This document shows positions 23,690-32,069 of a stretch of DNA of 64,000 nt, piece after piece. Location of the stretch: the NCBI RefSeq assembly GCF_012275375.1, contig NZ_JAAZQJ010000002.1, positions 62,001 to 126,000 on the forward strand, written 5' to 3'. The translations under genes and the position numbers were made by a program. The notes under the pieces are model-generated. The model ran no database searches. It was not told the origin of the DNA and worked only from the letters and a program-made list of their open reading frames with translations. Numbering within the stretch: the stretch's first letter is position 1; each line of letters begins with the position of its first letter. The DNA is from Dyella sp. SG609. Lineage in GTDB: Bacteria; Pseudomonadota; Gammaproteobacteria; Xanthomonadales; Rhodanobacteraceae.

Positions 23690-26600
23690 GTGAACAAGCA
23701 AGACGAAGCGAGCATCGCGCTCTGGCTGCATTACCGGCGCGAGCCGGAGCTTTTCGCGCAGCTGCCCGAAGCGTGGCGGCACTCCATCGCCGAGCACTAC
23801 GCGCATGCGCGGCAACGGCAGCAGCTCCGGCAGCGCCGCTCGGTGCTGCCGCTCTCCGTGCTGGCGGGGCTGGCCGCGCTGAGCGCCGCGAAGGCGCGCG
23901 CGGCCACCAACTACACCACCGTGCTCACCGGCACCAACGCGGACACCGCCTACTCGAGCAGCACCGACGCCAACGGCAACCTGGTCTATCGCCTGGCCGG
24001 CGGCGACAGCATCAGCACGACCACGACCGGCACGGACAGCGTCAGCGCCATCAGCCTGCAAAGCGGCACGCCCAAGGTGGTGCTGCAGGTGGACGCCGAC
24101 GGCAAGGGCGCACTGGCAGTGTCCGTCGACCGCCCGGAGACACCCTGGCCCGGCGTGCACGGCACCGCCCATGCCATCGACATGGGCGCGGGCGAATACC
24201 TGACGGTGAACGGCAACACCTCGCTCACCGCGCAGGCGGATGACCGGGCCCGCGTCGTCAACGGGGTGTGGGTGGGTGGATCGGAGGCGCGGGGTCTGCA
24301 CCTTGACCGGTCGACGGCCGTCTTCAACGGCAAGCTGGACGTTACGACCAAAGGCGCGGACTGGAGCCAGGGCCTGTGGATCTACCGCGGCTTCCTGACC
24401 GTCAACGGCGACACCAACATCGTCACGCACGGACGCGGCACCAATACCGCCGGCATCTATAACTCCGGCGGCGGCACCGGCAACGTGGTGTTCAACGGCA
24501 ACCTGGGCATCGTCAGCTACGGCGACTGGCCCAACGACACCGTCCAGGGCATTTACAACGACAACGTCAACACGCGGATCACCGTCAATGGCGATCTGAA
24601 TATCGCCGCCACCTCGAACGGCTCGACGGTGATGGGCATCCGCAACCAGGGCACGATCTATGTGACGGGCAACACCACCGTCACTTCCGACGGACCGCGC
24701 TCCGCCCTGGGTATCGTCGCTACCCATGCCTCCGCGCGCTTTCATGCCGGCGGCGACGTGAAAGTGACGGTGGTCAGCCACACCGACTACACGCCGTACG
24801 GATCGCCCACCGCGCTGGGCAACTCGTACGGGCACACCTACGGCTCCATGACGCTGGACGGCGCCGTCGACGCGCGCGTCAGCGGCGTCAGCACGAGCTT
24901 CGCGGTCACCAACAGTAGCGTGATGACCTTTACCAATGCCGCGAAGACGGCGGTGCTGCGCGCGAGCGTGGACTGCAAAACGTGTGACGTCTACGGCATT
25001 TACAACGACGGCGGCACGCTCACCATGGCCGGCGGCCTGGACGTGGCCGTGAGCAACACCGGCAGCGGTGCTCGCTATGCCATATGGAACATAGGGGGTG
25101 ATTGGTGGCAAACCCAAAGCACGCTAAGCGTCAACCAGGCTGGCGGGCAGTCCGTCAAGTTGGATGGCGACGTGCTGACGCGCAACCTGATCAATGCCGC
25201 CGGCAAGCAGTACACCGCCACCACCCAGGTGAACTTCAACGATAGTGCGTCGTTCCTCAAGGGCATGGTGCTCGGCGGCAGCGGCGTGATCCCTGCCAGC
25301 GGCAACAGAGGCGTGTACACCTATAACGCAGGCGTGCCCATCCTGAGCTTCGCCAACGGCGCCCGCTGGATGCCCACCGGCACCGGCACGCTCGCCAGCG
25401 ATTTCGGCGCCGGCAGCCTCTCGCTCGGCAACGGTGGCGCGATCGACCTGGCGGCGAGCTGGGGGGCGTTCGCGCCGGGCAGCGTGCCCGCGCACAGCCT
25501 GCGCAGCCTTAGCGTCGACAGCTCCACCGGCGGCGCCACGGTGAATCTCGCGGACGGCGCCACCTTCACGCTGCTGAGCGACATCCGCAACGCGCAGGCG
25601 GACAAGGTGAGCTTCGGCGCCGGCATCACGACATTCAACGCCACGGGCACCCAGAAGCTGCGCATCGCCTACGACCCGGTGCTGGACGACGCCTCCTGGG
25701 TGAGCGCCGCGGCATTGCAGAACGGCACCACCATCGCGGCGGCCCAGCCCATCGTCGTCGTCGACGCCAGCGCCGCGGCCGGCGGCAAGGCGGCGTTCCA
25801 ATCGGTCGCCGGCGTGGCGGGGCAGTGGAGCGCCACTTACGAGAACGCGCTGGCGCGTTTTACCTACGTGCCGCGCGTACAGCTCAGCGCGGACGGCAAG
25901 CAGCTGCTGCTCACCGGTATCGATATCGCGGGCACGGGTGGTTCCACTCCCGGCGGCTCGACTCCGGGTGGATCGACACCGGGCGGCTCGACTCCAGGCG
26001 GCTCGACACCGGGAGGCTCGACCGGCGGCGGCTCCGGTAATTCTGGAACTGGAAGCGGAACCGGCAGCGGCACGCCGCCCGCCTCCGGCAATCCCGCCGG
26101 CACACCCGTGCCGCCCGCAGGGACGGGCGCGCCTCCGGCGATCACAGCTTCGACCGGAGTCCTGGTCGCTGCCGACGCCGCACTGGCCATGGCCAACCTG
26201 TGGCAGCCCGACGAGCGCGCCATCGCACGCCGCAGCGAGGCCTTGCGCACCGACGGGGCGGCAACGGACGCGACCTTCTGGGCCGATGCCGACGGCGGCG
26301 AGCTGAGAGGCGACGACAACCAAGGAAGCACCTATCGGCAGAACGCCACCAGCGCCTCGGCAGGCGTCGAATGGGGCGTGCCGTTCGACGGCGGGCACGG
26401 CGCGGTGGGCCTGCTCTACACGCATGCGCAATCGCGCGCCACCTTCCAGAGCGGCAACGCCGACCTGCGCGGCAACGCCGTGGGCGCCTATGGCACCTGG
26501 AACACGCGTGACGGCTGGTTTGCCGATGCGGCGGCGCGCGTCGGCCGGCTGCGCGACAGCTACGTATCGAGAGACAGCTTCGGCACCGCCTCCGGCCGCT

Positions 26601-27076
26601 ACGACACGCACGCCGCGAGCGTCAGCGTCCGCGCGGGCCGCCGTTTTCAGTTGGGCGGCGGCGCCTATATCGAGCCGCAGGTCCAGGCCGCATACGGCAC
26701 GCTCGGCCCCAGCAGCTACACCGCCAGCGATCGCGTGCGCTTCGAGGTGGGACACAACCGCACCTTCCAGTCGCGCGCCGGCGTGCTGGCAGGGCAGGCC
26801 TTTACCTGGACGGGCGGCGTCGGCGGCGAGGCCTATGTGCGCCTGGGCGTGGTCCACACCGTCGGCAGCCGGCCCGACTTCACCGCATCGCTGGACGGCG
26901 GCTCGCTGCCGGTGGCGCTGCCGACGCGGCACGACACGGCCGGCGAAGCCACCGCGGGCGTGCGGCTGGCGTTCGGCCAGGCATGGAGTGCCTTTGCCGA
27001 AGCGGGGCGCTCGTCGCGTACCGACGTGGTCGCCGGCGGATGGCGTGCCGCCGCGGGATTGCGCTGGCGGTTCTGA
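23690..27076 (+). CDS. Large autotransporter (passenger plus beta-barrel)
   Basis: A 1128-residue type V secretion protein. GTG 23690 is chosen: AGGGG lies about 8 nt upstream, and the upstream frame to 23543 is Arg-rich and unlike the protein. The N-terminus is unusual: about 45 charged residues (NKQDEASIALWLHYRREP) precede the hydrophobic signal (VLPLSVLAGLAALSAAKARA). The passenger (about 70-745) is a Gly/Asn/Thr-rich beta-helix with many repeated VNGDxNI and TVNGN turns. A GGSTP repeat linker follows, then the barrel (about 850-1128), with NATSASAGVEWGVPF and terminal LRWRF. Passenger function, adhesin or enzyme, is not evident, and no protease triad was recognised. Confidence 0.9.
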   Translation: MNKQDEASIALWLHYRREPELFAQLPEAWRHSIAEHYAHARQRQQLRQRRSVLPLSVLAGLAALSAAKARAATNYTTVLTGTNADTAYSSSTDANGNLVYRLAGGDSISTTTTGTDSVSAISLQSGTPKVVLQVDADGKGALAVSVDRPETPWPGVHGTAHAIDMGAGEYLTVNGNTSLTAQADDRARVVNGVWVGGSEARGLHLDRSTAVFNGKLDVTTKGADWSQGLWIYRGFLTVNGDTNIVTHGRGTNTAGIYNSGGGTGNVVFNGNLGIVSYGDWPNDTVQGIYNDNVNTRITVNGDLNIAATSNGSTVMGIRNQGTIYVTGNTTVTSDGPRSALGIVATHASARFHAGGDVKVTVVSHTDYTPYGSPTALGNSYGHTYGSMTLDGAVDARVSGVSTSFAVTNSSVMTFTNAAKTAVLRASVDCKTCDVYGIYNDGGTLTMAGGLDVAVSNTGSGARYAIWNIGGDWWQTQSTLSVNQAGGQSVKLDGDVLTRNLINAAGKQYTATTQVNFNDSASFLKGMVLGGSGVIPASGNRGVYTYNAGVPILSFANGARWMPTGTGTLASDFGAGSLSLGNGGAIDLAASWGAFAPGSVPAHSLRSLSVDSSTGGATVNLADGATFTLLSDIRNAQADKVSFGAGITTFNATGTQKLRIAYDPVLDDASWVSAAALQNGTTIAAAQPIVVVDASAAAGGKAAFQSVAGVAGQWSATYENALARFTYVPRVQLSADGKQLLLTGIDIAGTGGSTPGGSTPGGSTPGGSTPGGSTPGGSTGGGSGNSGTGSGTGSGTPPASGNPAGTPVPPAGTGAPPAITASTGVLVAADAALAMANLWQPDERAIARRSEALRTDGAATDATFWADADGGELRGDDNQGSTYRQNATSASAGVEWGVPFDGGHGAVGLLYTHAQSRATFQSGNADLRGNAVGAYGTWNTRDGWFADAAARVGRLRDSYVSRDSFGTASGRYDTHAASVSVRAGRRFQLGGGAYIEPQVQAAYGTLGPSSYTASDRVRFEVGHNRTFQSRAGVLAGQAFTWTGGVGGEAYVRLGVVHTVGSRPDFTASLDGGSLPVALPTRHDTAGEATAGVRLAFGQAWSAFAEAGRSSRTDVVAGGWRAAAGLRWRF
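25937..26023 (+). repeat. In-frame 15-bp tandem repeat encoding GGSTP
   Basis: Five full GGSTP units and one GGST partial, followed by GGGSGNSGTGSGTGSG. The copies are near-identical DNA with third-position changes, so copy number could vary by slippage without frameshift. It forms a flexible linker between passenger and barrel. Confidence 0.9.
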
Positions 27077-27142
27077 TGTCAGCGCCGTCCCCTTCGCGCC
27101 TTTGCTAAATCTCGCAACAGGCGTAACGAATTTACCCAGCCG

Positions 27143-27175
27143 GCCGGGGCGGGGCGGCTGAACTGCCGCCCCGGC
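27143..27175. terminator. Hairpin after the autotransporter
   Basis: A perfect 10-bp G+C stem, GCCGGGGCGG (27143-27152) with CCGCCCCGGC (27166-27175), 13-nt loop. There is only a weak T-rich tail (ATGTT). It probably separates the autotransporter from the GH31 gene. Confidence 0.55.
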
Positions 27176-27244
27176 ATGTTAGAAACCCGCATTCGGCCGC
27201 ACGCCAGGCGATGCGGATGCCGGTGCTGACGCTGAGGGAACTTC

Positions 27245-29587
27245 GTGCGGAACTGCCAACTTGCCGTGCTCGGCCTGTCCTTGTCTTTCGCCGCGGCGTT
27301 CACCGCCGCGCACGCGGCGCCCGTCGCCACGCTCGACCGGCATGGCGCCTGGGTCAGCGTCGAAGCGTATGGCCCCAACGCGGTCCACATCACGATCGCC
27401 GCCGACAAGGCGCAGGCGCTGCAGCCCCCGGGCTACGGGATTCTTGCCGGCCATGCCGACGCATCGGCGTTCCGGCACATGCAGGATCGAAGCGGCGATA
27501 CGTTTGCCTCTTCCGCGCTCAGCCTGCACGTGGATGCGGCGCCGCCGCCGCACACCCCCGGCACCATGGAGCGCTACTTCGCGCCCGAACTGGCGCCGGT
27601 GCGCCTGCAGGTAAGGAACGCCAGCGGCGCCACCGTCGTCGACATGACCGGTTGGGAAATGTCCCCGCACGAAGTGGCAGGCGAGGCGACCTACCAGGTG
27701 GGCGCGAGCTTCGCGGCGCCGGCCGGCGAACACTATTACGGCATGGGCCAGAACCAGGACAGCCTCGGCCCGCTCGACCTGCGCGGCCGCGTCATCGACT
27801 GCCGGCACTGGTACGACGCGCCCGCGGGCGAAACCGTCTGCGTGCCGTTCATGGTGTCGTCGAAGGGCTACGGCATCATCTGGGACAACCCTTCGGATAC
27901 GCGCTTCGTCGCGGGCATCCGCGGCCGCACCAGTTTCCAGTCGAAGGTGGGCGAGCGCGTCAGCTTCTTCGTGGTGACGGGCGACACGCCCGAGGCCATC
28001 TACTCCGCCTACGCCCGGGTCACGGGCAAGACGCCGATTCCGCCGAAGGCAGCCTTCGGCCTGATCCAGTCCAAGGCGCGCTACGACAGCCAGGCCGAGA
28101 TCCTGCGCGTGGCGCGGACGTATCGCGAAAAGAACTATCCGCTCGACGTGATGGTGCTCGACTGGTTCTACTGGACGCGCATGGGCCAGCTGGACATCAA
28201 TCCGGCGGAGTTCCCCGATCCGGACGCCATGAACCGGCAGCTGCACGACGCGGGGCTGAAATCGATCGTCTCGATCTGGCCGCGCTTCGAGCGCTCCAGC
28301 CGCTATTTCGGCGAGCTCGATGCCAAGGGCTACCTGCTGAAGGACCGGAACGGCAGGACGGTCGACGGCCTGGCGTTCCGCTCGGATCGCGCCGGCGCGC
28401 TGCTCGATGCCACCCATCCGGCGGCGCGGCAGTGGTTCTGGGAGCATGCGCGCGACAACATCCTCGCGCATGGCTTCGACTATCCATGGCTCGACGAGAC
28501 CGAGCCGGACCTGGTGCCGGACGGTTACTTCTATTCGATCGGCTCGGGCGATCGCTATCACAACCTGTTCCCGCTGGTGCACGTCGAAGGCGTGGCGCAG
28601 GGCATGCGCGCGTGGAAACCGGACGAGCGCGTGCTGATTCTTTCGCGCGCCGCCTATCTCGGCTCGCAGCGTACCGGCGCGCTGTTCTGGTCGTCGGATA
28701 TCGATCCCAGCTGGGAAGCCTTGCAGCGCCAGATTCCCACCGGCCTCAACATGACCGCGTCCGGCATCGCCTACTGGGGCAACGATATCGGCGGCTGGCA
28801 GGCGCTGCCGCAGACCACCCGCGCCAGCAAGGCGCCGCTGCTCGATCCTTCCGACGCGCGCGACACGGTGGGCCGGAACGACGACTACCCCGAGCTGCTC
28901 ACGCGCTGGTTCGAGTACGGCACCTTCCTGCCGACGCTGCGCCTGCACGGCGACCGCAGGCACACGGAAATCTGGGCCTTCGGCCGCCAGGCCGAAGCGA
29001 TCATGGCGAAGTACGACCAGCTCCGTTATCGGCTGATCCCCTACATCTACAGCCAGGCCAGGAACACCTACGACACCGGCGCGCCGTTCATGCGTCCGCT
29101 GTGGATGGATTTCCCGCACGATGCGCAAGTCGCCGACCTGGGCACGGAATACATGTTCGGCCCCGCCTTCCTGGTGGCGCCGGTCACCGAGCAGGGCCAG
29201 ACGGAGAAGGATGTATACCTGCCCGCCGGCAGCGACTGGTACAACTTCTGGACCGGCGAAAAGCTGGCCGGCGGGCGCTGGGTCAAGGTGGCCGCTCCCA
29301 TCGATCAGATCCCGGTTTTCGTCCGCGCCGGCTCCATCGTGCCGCTGGGCTCGGATATCCCGTCGACCGCGACGAAACAGCCGATCGCCGAGATCCGCGT
29401 GTATCCGGGCAAGGACGCCGGCTTTGCGCTTTACGACGACGACGGCGGCACGTACGGCTACGAGCGCGGCGCAAGCACCACGACGCAGCTGCATTGGAAC
29501 CAGGCGTCAGGCACTTTGAGCGCGACCGGCGGCGATGCCGCCTTCAACCGGAAAGTGGCGGGACTGGCCAAGGTCGTCGGGCGGTAA
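27245..29587 (+). CDS. Exported GH31 alpha-glycosidase
   Basis: A 780-residue enzyme starting at GTG 27245 (GAGGGA 8 nt upstream) with a Sec signal ending near AAHAA. The N-terminal galactose-mutarotase-like domain (about 30-260) precedes a (beta/alpha)8 barrel. The nucleophile is Asp417 in YPWLDETEPD, and the acid/base Asp is expected in the YWGNDIGGW region. Barrel and distal motifs (FWSSDIDPSWE, PYIYSQARNTYDTGAPFMRPL, YMFGPAFLVAPVTE) are diagnostic of GH31. The WLDxTEPD form resembles alpha-xylosidases more than starch-active alpha-glucosidases, so xyloglucan or other alpha-xylosides are possible. A paralogue lies at 41700. Confidence 0.92.
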   Translation: MRNCQLAVLGLSLSFAAAFTAAHAAPVATLDRHGAWVSVEAYGPNAVHITIAADKAQALQPPGYGILAGHADASAFRHMQDRSGDTFASSALSLHVDAAPPPHTPGTMERYFAPELAPVRLQVRNASGATVVDMTGWEMSPHEVAGEATYQVGASFAAPAGEHYYGMGQNQDSLGPLDLRGRVIDCRHWYDAPAGETVCVPFMVSSKGYGIIWDNPSDTRFVAGIRGRTSFQSKVGERVSFFVVTGDTPEAIYSAYARVTGKTPIPPKAAFGLIQSKARYDSQAEILRVARTYREKNYPLDVMVLDWFYWTRMGQLDINPAEFPDPDAMNRQLHDAGLKSIVSIWPRFERSSRYFGELDAKGYLLKDRNGRTVDGLAFRSDRAGALLDATHPAARQWFWEHARDNILAHGFDYPWLDETEPDLVPDGYFYSIGSGDRYHNLFPLVHVEGVAQGMRAWKPDERVLILSRAAYLGSQRTGALFWSSDIDPSWEALQRQIPTGLNMTASGIAYWGNDIGGWQALPQTTRASKAPLLDPSDARDTVGRNDDYPELLTRWFEYGTFLPTLRLHGDRRHTEIWAFGRQAEAIMAKYDQLRYRLIPYIYSQARNTYDTGAPFMRPLWMDFPHDAQVADLGTEYMFGPAFLVAPVTEQGQTEKDVYLPAGSDWYNFWTGEKLAGGRWVKVAAPIDQIPVFVRAGSIVPLGSDIPSTATKQPIAEIRVYPGKDAGFALYDDDGGTYGYERGASTTTQLHWNQASGTLSATGGDAAFNRKVAGLAKVVGR

Positions 29588-29693
29588 AAGCGCGGCGGCG
29601 CGGCATCCGTTTTCCGCCGGGCGCCGTAAGCAAGGGCAGGGCGCGACGGGTCGCGGCGAGCCGGCGCCTTTCCCGCCTGCGCCGCGCTACGCC

Positions 29694-30101
29694 ATGGACC
29701 GCGCCATGCCACCCGACGCCGCTCCGACCGGACTGACCCAGGCAGAAGTGGAACTGCTGCTCCAAATCGAGCATGGTCAAATCGAGCGCGGCCAAATCGA
29801 GCATGGTCAAATTGAACGCGGTCAAATCGAACACGGCCAAATCGAACACGGCCAAATCGAACACAGCCAGATCGAGCAGGACTCGCCGCTGATCCTGGCG
29901 AGCGCGCCAGCAGCGAGCCTGCTCATGCGCGGCTACCTGATGCCCGTGCCGCCGGGCCATACGAGTTATTTTTCATACCGCATGGTGCTGGCGGGTCGCC
30001 CGCTGGCCATCCAGCTGAGCTACCGCGCGCACAAGCTCCTGCAGTCCATTCGCGATGGAGAAACCAGCCGCTGGCCATGCCGGGTTCCGCCGCGCCGCTA
30101 G
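29694..30101 (+). CDS. Unknown small protein with QIE pentapeptide repeats
   Basis: A predicted 135-residue protein of unknown function. Residues 24-63 are eight consecutive pentapeptides of the form QIE-H/R/Q-G/S/D. The remainder is non-repetitive (LILASAPAASLLMRGYLM, then HTSYFSYRMVLAGRPLAIQLSYR, then a basic tail) and looks like real protein with mixed alpha/beta character. No signal peptide or clear ribosome-binding site is seen; starts at 29694 and 29706 are equally possible. Its stop codon overlaps the stop of the convergent anti-sigma gene (TAG/CTA sharing bases). Coding status is uncertain, but the repeat keeps frame perfectly. Confidence 0.5.
   Translation: MDRAMPPDAAPTGLTQAEVELLLQIEHGQIERGQIEHGQIERGQIEHGQIEHGQIEHSQIEQDSPLILASAPAASLLMRGYLMPVPPGHTSYFSYRMVLAGRPLAIQLSYRAHKLLQSIRDGETSRWPCRVPPRR
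29763..29882 (+). repeat. 15-bp tandem repeat, eight copies
   Basis: Eight head-to-tail 15-bp units (CAAATCGARCATGGT-like) with a few substitutions, all in frame. Unit length is a multiple of three, so array expansion or contraction would preserve the reading frame. Confidence 0.92.
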
Positions 30102-30757
30102 AGCTTGAACAAGGGCTGCAGCGTGCGGGCCAGCCAGCCGGAAAAACGCAGCGGAGCATCGGTCGCCGCCACGCAGATGCACGGCACGCCGGGCGAGGTG
30201 ACGGGCTGGTGCTCGGTGTCGCCATCGAGGTCGGCGGCATCGCCCGGCGCGAAATGCCCAAGCAGGTCGTCGTAGGCGCCGCGCAGCACCACCGTCAGCT
30301 CGTTCGCGCCATGGCTGTGCAGCGGCACGCTGCGGCCAGGGGCGATGCGCAACAGCATCAGGTCGCCGCCCTCCATGCGCGGGCCGCGGATGTGGTGCAC
30401 GCCGGGACCGATGGTGCGCCAGCGCAGCCCGCTGAAGGTTTCGCCGAAATAAGGCCGCAGGGGCAAGGGCAGGCGGTCGTGATCGGACGCAGCGGCAGCC
30501 GCGGGCGGGACCGGCGGCTGCGCCGGCGGCAACTGCGCCAGCCGCGCGCGCATGGCCTCGCGCGCACCCGCGGAAAGCGGCGCCGGCTCCTGCTGCTGCA
30601 TCAGCGCTCCGCCGATGCGGTCGGCCTGGCGCAGGCGCTCGCGGCAGACCTGGCAAAGGCTCAGGTGGGTGGCGGCCACCGCCATGAAAGCCGCCGGCAG
30701 GGCGCCGGCCGAATAGCCCAGCAGCGTGGCGGCATCGAGGTGATGATTCGGCCTCAC
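30098..30757 (-). CDS. ChrR-family zinc anti-sigma factor
   Basis: A 219-residue two-domain anti-sigma. The N-terminal ASD has the ZAS zinc motif H-x3-C-x2-C (HLSLCQVC, about residues 32-39) after the family's LDAATLLGYSAGALP helix. The C-terminal cupin (about 105-215) carries PLHSHGANELTVVLRG and APGDAADL, as in Rhodobacter ChrR, where the cupin is needed for the response to singlet oxygen. GTG 30757 overlaps the sigma stop (GTGA), the usual translationally coupled arrangement ensuring near-stoichiometric amounts. A longer frame to 31246 is antisense noise. It sequesters the adjacent ECF sigma until oxidative triggers release it. Confidence 0.92.
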   Translation of the reverse strand: MRPNHHLDAATLLGYSAGALPAAFMAVAATHLSLCQVCRERLRQADRIGGALMQQQEPAPLSAGAREAMRARLAQLPPAQPPVPPAAAAASDHDRLPLPLRPYFGETFSGLRWRTIGPGVHHIRGPRMEGGDLMLLRIAPGRSVPLHSHGANELTVVLRGAYDDLLGHFAPGDAADLDGDTEHQPVTSPGVPCICVAATDAPLRFSGWLARTLQPLFKL

Positions 30758-31395
30758 GGCACGCCTCCCAGGCCGGCCTGCAGCTTGGCGAACGCGCGCC
30801 GCAGCGAGGACTTTACCGAACCCAGCGGCATGCCAAGCTCGTGCGCGATCTCGCTGTGGCTCTTGGCTTCGAAATACGACATGCGGATAAGCCTGGCCTG
30901 CACCGGCGGCAGGCTGTCGATGGCACGCTTCAGGCCGGCGTGATCGGCGAATGCCTCGGCGCTGGAGCCGGCATCGGCGGGCGCCTGCTCGTCCAGCCAA
31001 TCGAGGCCTTCCTGCATCGGCAGCCAGTGCGGTTCGCCGCGCAGGCTGTCGATGTACAGATTGCGCGCCACGCGGAACAGCCAGGTCGCCAGGCCGGCCC
31101 GCGCCGGATCGAACGATTCGGCGCGCCGCCACAGGCGCAGCAGCGCCTCCTGCACCAGTTCCTCGGCGCGCGCCGCGCTCACGCCCATGCCCAGCAGGTA
31201 GCGCTGCAGGCGCGGCGCGAAGTGGTCGTAGATGCGCATGAAGCAATCCATATCCCGGCGCAGGGCCACGGCCGCCATCTGTTCGGCCCAGTACTGCGCA
31301 TCGGCATTGGCTTGGCTGGCTGGCGTGGACAAGGATCGTTGCGCCCTCAGAGGCGTCACCTTCGTGGTTGCCGGATCGCTGCTCATCTTAACCAT
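30754..31395 (-). CDS. rpoE: ECF sigma factor (ECF11/RpoE-ChrR type)
   Basis: A 213-residue extracytoplasmic-function sigma factor. Region 2 (about 50-115) contains YDHFAPRLQRYL and ARAEELVQEALLRLWRR with TWLFRVARNLYID. Region 4 (about 148-205) has LPPVQARLIRMSYFEAKSHSEIAHELGMPLGSVKSSLRRA. Pairing with a downstream ChrR-type anti-sigma identifies the ECF11 group. Starts at 31395 or 31386 are both possible, with no strong SD for either. It lies 117 bp downstream of the lipocalin and at the end of a long co-oriented gene run it probably activates, which would give positive feedback. The symbol reflects the Rhodobacter naming and not the enteric sigma-E. Confidence 0.9.
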   Translation of the reverse strand: MVKMSSDPATTKVTPLRAQRSLSTPASQANADAQYWAEQMAAVALRRDMDCFMRIYDHFAPRLQRYLLGMGVSAARAEELVQEALLRLWRRAESFDPARAGLATWLFRVARNLYIDSLRGEPHWLPMQEGLDWLDEQAPADAGSSAEAFADHAGLKRAIDSLPPVQARLIRMSYFEAKSHSEIAHELGMPLGSVKSSLRRAFAKLQAGLGGVP

Positions 31396-31512
31396 GGGGC
31401 TGGCTGCCTGGAGGCGGCCGCGCGGGCCGCCGTCGCTGGCGGCCCGCGCGCAGGCCGCTTTCTCCTTCTACGCCGCCGCGCCGCTTCTGGATGCAGTCCC
31501 TGGCCAGCGCGC

Positions 31513-32052
31513 TCACTGCGCCGGCCAGCGCTGCGGCACGCGGCGCAGCCTGGAAACGTCGTAACCCATGGCAGCGACGCGCCGCACCAGCGCGGCGTAG
31601 CGCGCGTCGTCCAGCGCGGGTGTGCGGGCCATGATCCAGACGTAGTCGCGCTTGCTGCGCGCGACGATCACCTCGCGGTAGCCGGGGTCGAGCCAGGCGA
31701 TCACGTATTGCGCCTTGACCGGCCAGACGAACTGCATGCCCCATTCGGCCCGGCCGGTTCCGGCCCGCACCGTGCCGACCGGATGCATCGCCTTCGCGGC
31801 GCCGCCGAAGCCGCCGGCGCGGTAGCGGAAGGTGGTCTGGATGCGGCCGTCCGGCAGGCGGGCGTACGACTCCACCGCGTTGTATGCATCGCGCTCCAGC
31901 CAGGTCGGGATCGAGGCGATCACGTACCAGTCGCCCATGAAGCGGTCCAGGTCGACGTCGGCGGCACGCGGCAGCGGTGGCTGCGCCACGCAGCCGGGCA
32001 GAGCGACCGCGGCCACGCAGGCGGCGAACAGGGCGGCGATGGGGATGCGCAT
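31513..32052 (-). CDS. Blc-type lipocalin lipoprotein
   Basis: A 179-residue bacterial lipocalin. The lipobox LPGC places the lipidated Cys at about 21, and the next residues (VAQPP) favour outer-membrane sorting. Lipocalin signature GDWYVIASIPTWLE follows the linker. A conserved C-terminal YVWIMARTPALDDARY stretch matches Blc. The family binds fatty acids or lysophospholipids and helps membrane maintenance. It lies 17 bp after the methyltransferase stop in the fatty-acid operon, so it may handle modified fatty acids made by this cluster. Confidence 0.93.
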   Translation of the reverse strand: MRIPIAALFAACVAAVALPGCVAQPPLPRAADVDLDRFMGDWYVIASIPTWLERDAYNAVESYARLPDGRIQTTFRYRAGGFGGAAKAMHPVGTVRAGTGRAEWGMQFVWPVKAQYVIAWLDPGYREVIVARSKRDYVWIMARTPALDDARYAALVRRVAAMGYDVSRLRRVPQRWPAQ

Positions 32053-32069
32053 CGGATGCTCCGGCGGCG

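Noticed and set aside
29763-29882. Possible CRISPR-like array
   Set aside because: Units are 15 bp, contiguous, with no spacers, and encode an in-frame pentapeptide, so it is a coding tandem repeat.
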